Position numbers and translations under genes: made by a program
Assembly: GCA_963920705.1 (NCBI GenBank)
Contig: OY987234.1
Location: 868,001-932,000 of the forward strand
Direction: 5' to 3'
From: Odiellus spinosus
Taxonomy: Eukaryota > Arthropoda > Arachnida > Opiliones > Phalangiidae
DNA length: 64,000 bases
Notes under the pieces: generated by a model
Database searches by the model: none
Seen by the model: only the letters and a program-made list of their open reading frames with translations
Told to the model about the DNA's origin: nothing
Part shown: in pieces, positions 63,791 through 64,000 of the stretch
Position numbering within the stretch: position 1 is the stretch's first letter
Layout: the number at the start of each line of letters is the position of its first letter

Positions 63791-64000
63791 ATCCACAAAT
63801 TTCAGAAGTGTAGATCCACAAATTTCCCAAATGTAGATCCACAAATTTCCCAAGTGTAGATCCACAAATTTCCCAAGTGTAGATCCACAAATTTCCCAAG
63901 TGCAGATCCAAAAATTTCCCAAGTGTAGATCCACAAATTCCCCAAATGTAGATCCACAAATTTCCCATTTGCAGATCCACAAATTTCCCAAGTGCAGATC

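Larger units (their letters stand above)
62330..63996 (+). repeat. 827-bp tandem duplication at the right edge (36 units minus 1 bp)
   Basis: 62,330-63,170 and 63,157-63,996 are nearly identical, including TTCCGAAGTGCAG, CCCAAAGG, the 22-bp unit, CCATTTGCAG, TTTTCAAAGTG and an AAATTCCCCAAATG unit (near 63,113 and 63,939). The second copy has one new single-base deletion (AAGTTAG near 63,784) that the first lacks. It may continue beyond the window. Confidence 0.85.
1..64000 (+). repeat. 23-bp satellite array filling the entire window
   Basis: Every line of the window is the same 23-bp unit in the same orientation: ATTTCCCAAGTG, then C or T, then AGATCCACAA. Dividing by the period and correcting for off-length units gives about 2,783 units. 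The C-type unit has 8 A, 7 C, 5 T and 3 G (43% GC), so the plus strand is strongly richer in C than in G throughout. Position 13 is split between C (GTGCAG) and T (GTGTAG), and most other variants are 1-3 substitutions. No unique sequence interrupts the array and no inverted segment was seen. This is the form of a eukaryotic satellite or megasatellite; the family is not one I can name. Neither array edge lies in the window, so total size and chromosomal position are unknown. Confidence 0.99.
45413..64000 (+). repeat. Array zone IV, marked by CCATTTGCAG and TTTTCAAAGTG units
   Basis: CCCATTTGCAG first appears at 45501 and then recurs to the right edge (last near 63.97 kb). TTTTCAAAGTGCAG first appears near 46.58 kb and recurs to about 63.69 kb. 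Neither is found to the left. Zone III markers stop just before: GTGTATTTCC at 44.52 kb and TTCCGAAATG at 45.16 kb. The two ancestral modules (GCACATCC/AGATAATC and CAGAAG/AAATG) continue across, so this is the same family with a different local amplification history. From about 52 kb, CCCAAAGGTAG and TTCCGAAGTGCAG units and a recurring 22-bp unit are added. Confidence 0.85.

Noticed and set aside
1-64000. CRISPR array
   Set aside because: The 23-bp repeats abut with no unique spacers, there are thousands of units, and there is no leader or cas gene.
1-64000. Telomeric repeat or CENP-B-box centromere satellite
   Set aside because: No TTAGGG- or TTTAGGG-type repeats, and no TTCG....A..CGGG pattern. 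A centromeric role cannot be excluded but has no sequence support here.
1-64000. G-quadruplex-forming minus strand
   Set aside because: The minus strand has only one GGG per 23 bases, too widely spaced for a standard quadruplex.
1-64000. Transposon or retroelement insertion within the array
   Set aside because: The array phase is continuous apart from twelve single-base changes, and no non-repeat sequence was seen.
1-64000. Origin of the C/T site by deamination of a methylated CAG (plant-like CHG context)
   Set aside because: Deamination on the opposite strand of the same site would give GTGCAA units, which are rare (near 3,671, 37,645 and 62,328). The asymmetry gives no support, although amplification of one early mutation could hide it.
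1-64000. One simple higher-order repeat of fixed length for the whole window
   Set aside because: Block offsets vary widely (437 to 7,015 bp), and AATC-module spacings range from 10 to 29 units in the first 8.2 kb. The structure is a mosaic.

Overview
The whole 64 kb window is one uninterrupted tandem array of a 23-bp satellite, in a single orientation, with no flanking or inserted non-repeat DNA. The unit (phase set at position 1) is ATTTCCCAAGTG at positions 1-12, C or T at position 13, and AGATCCACAA at positions 14-23. About 2,783 units are present and the array runs off both ends, so its true length is greater. I see no genes, RNA genes, mobile elements, promoters or CRISPR arrays. An unbroken tandem array of this size with layered duplications points to a eukaryotic chromosome assembled from long reads (heterochromatin, pericentromere, subtelomere or similar). 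Nothing here allows a narrower taxonomic call.

The array is not homogeneous. Marked unit variants, mostly 1-3 substitutions each, occur in reproducible orders and build a patchwork of higher-order blocks of about 0.4-3.3 kb. Copies keep exact multiples of 23 bp. Marker variants define four zones. Zone I (about 1-16.1 kb) has the ATAAATTTTCC/AAGTTTAG pair. Zone II (about 16.1-36.7 kb) has GATTTACAATTTT and GGAGATCCAAAAAGTT units. Zone III (about 36.7-45.4 kb) has TTCCGAAATG and most CCACCAATT units. Zone IV (about 45.4-64 kb) has CCATTTGCAG and TTTTCAAAGTG units. The III/IV junction is the sharpest. Two modules are shared by all zones and look ancestral: a GCACATCC unit followed by an AGATAATC unit, and a TTTCAGAAG unit followed by a CCCAAATG (or CCGAAATG) unit.

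The clearest blocks are tandem duplications of 437, 529, 827, 1,012, 1,104, 1,150, 1,518 and 1,886 bp, a 3.3 kb composite at 16.1-19.4 kb repeated at 22.7-26.0 kb, and a 6,808-bp spaced repeat of the first 2.5 kb. Hand phase bookkeeping finds only twelve units that are not 23 bp (four of 24 bp, eight of 22 bp). They reduce to about four original events copied by duplication.

Long minus-strand open frames, up to 1,362 codons, arise because the unit has no minus-strand stop codon in any frame and 23 is not a multiple of 3. I treat them as artefacts. I found no evidence of a new gene system. The interest lies in the fine architecture: nested amplification, near-absence of indels, a two-state C/T code and a sharp zone switch. 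Block edges were read by eye and are good to about one or two units.
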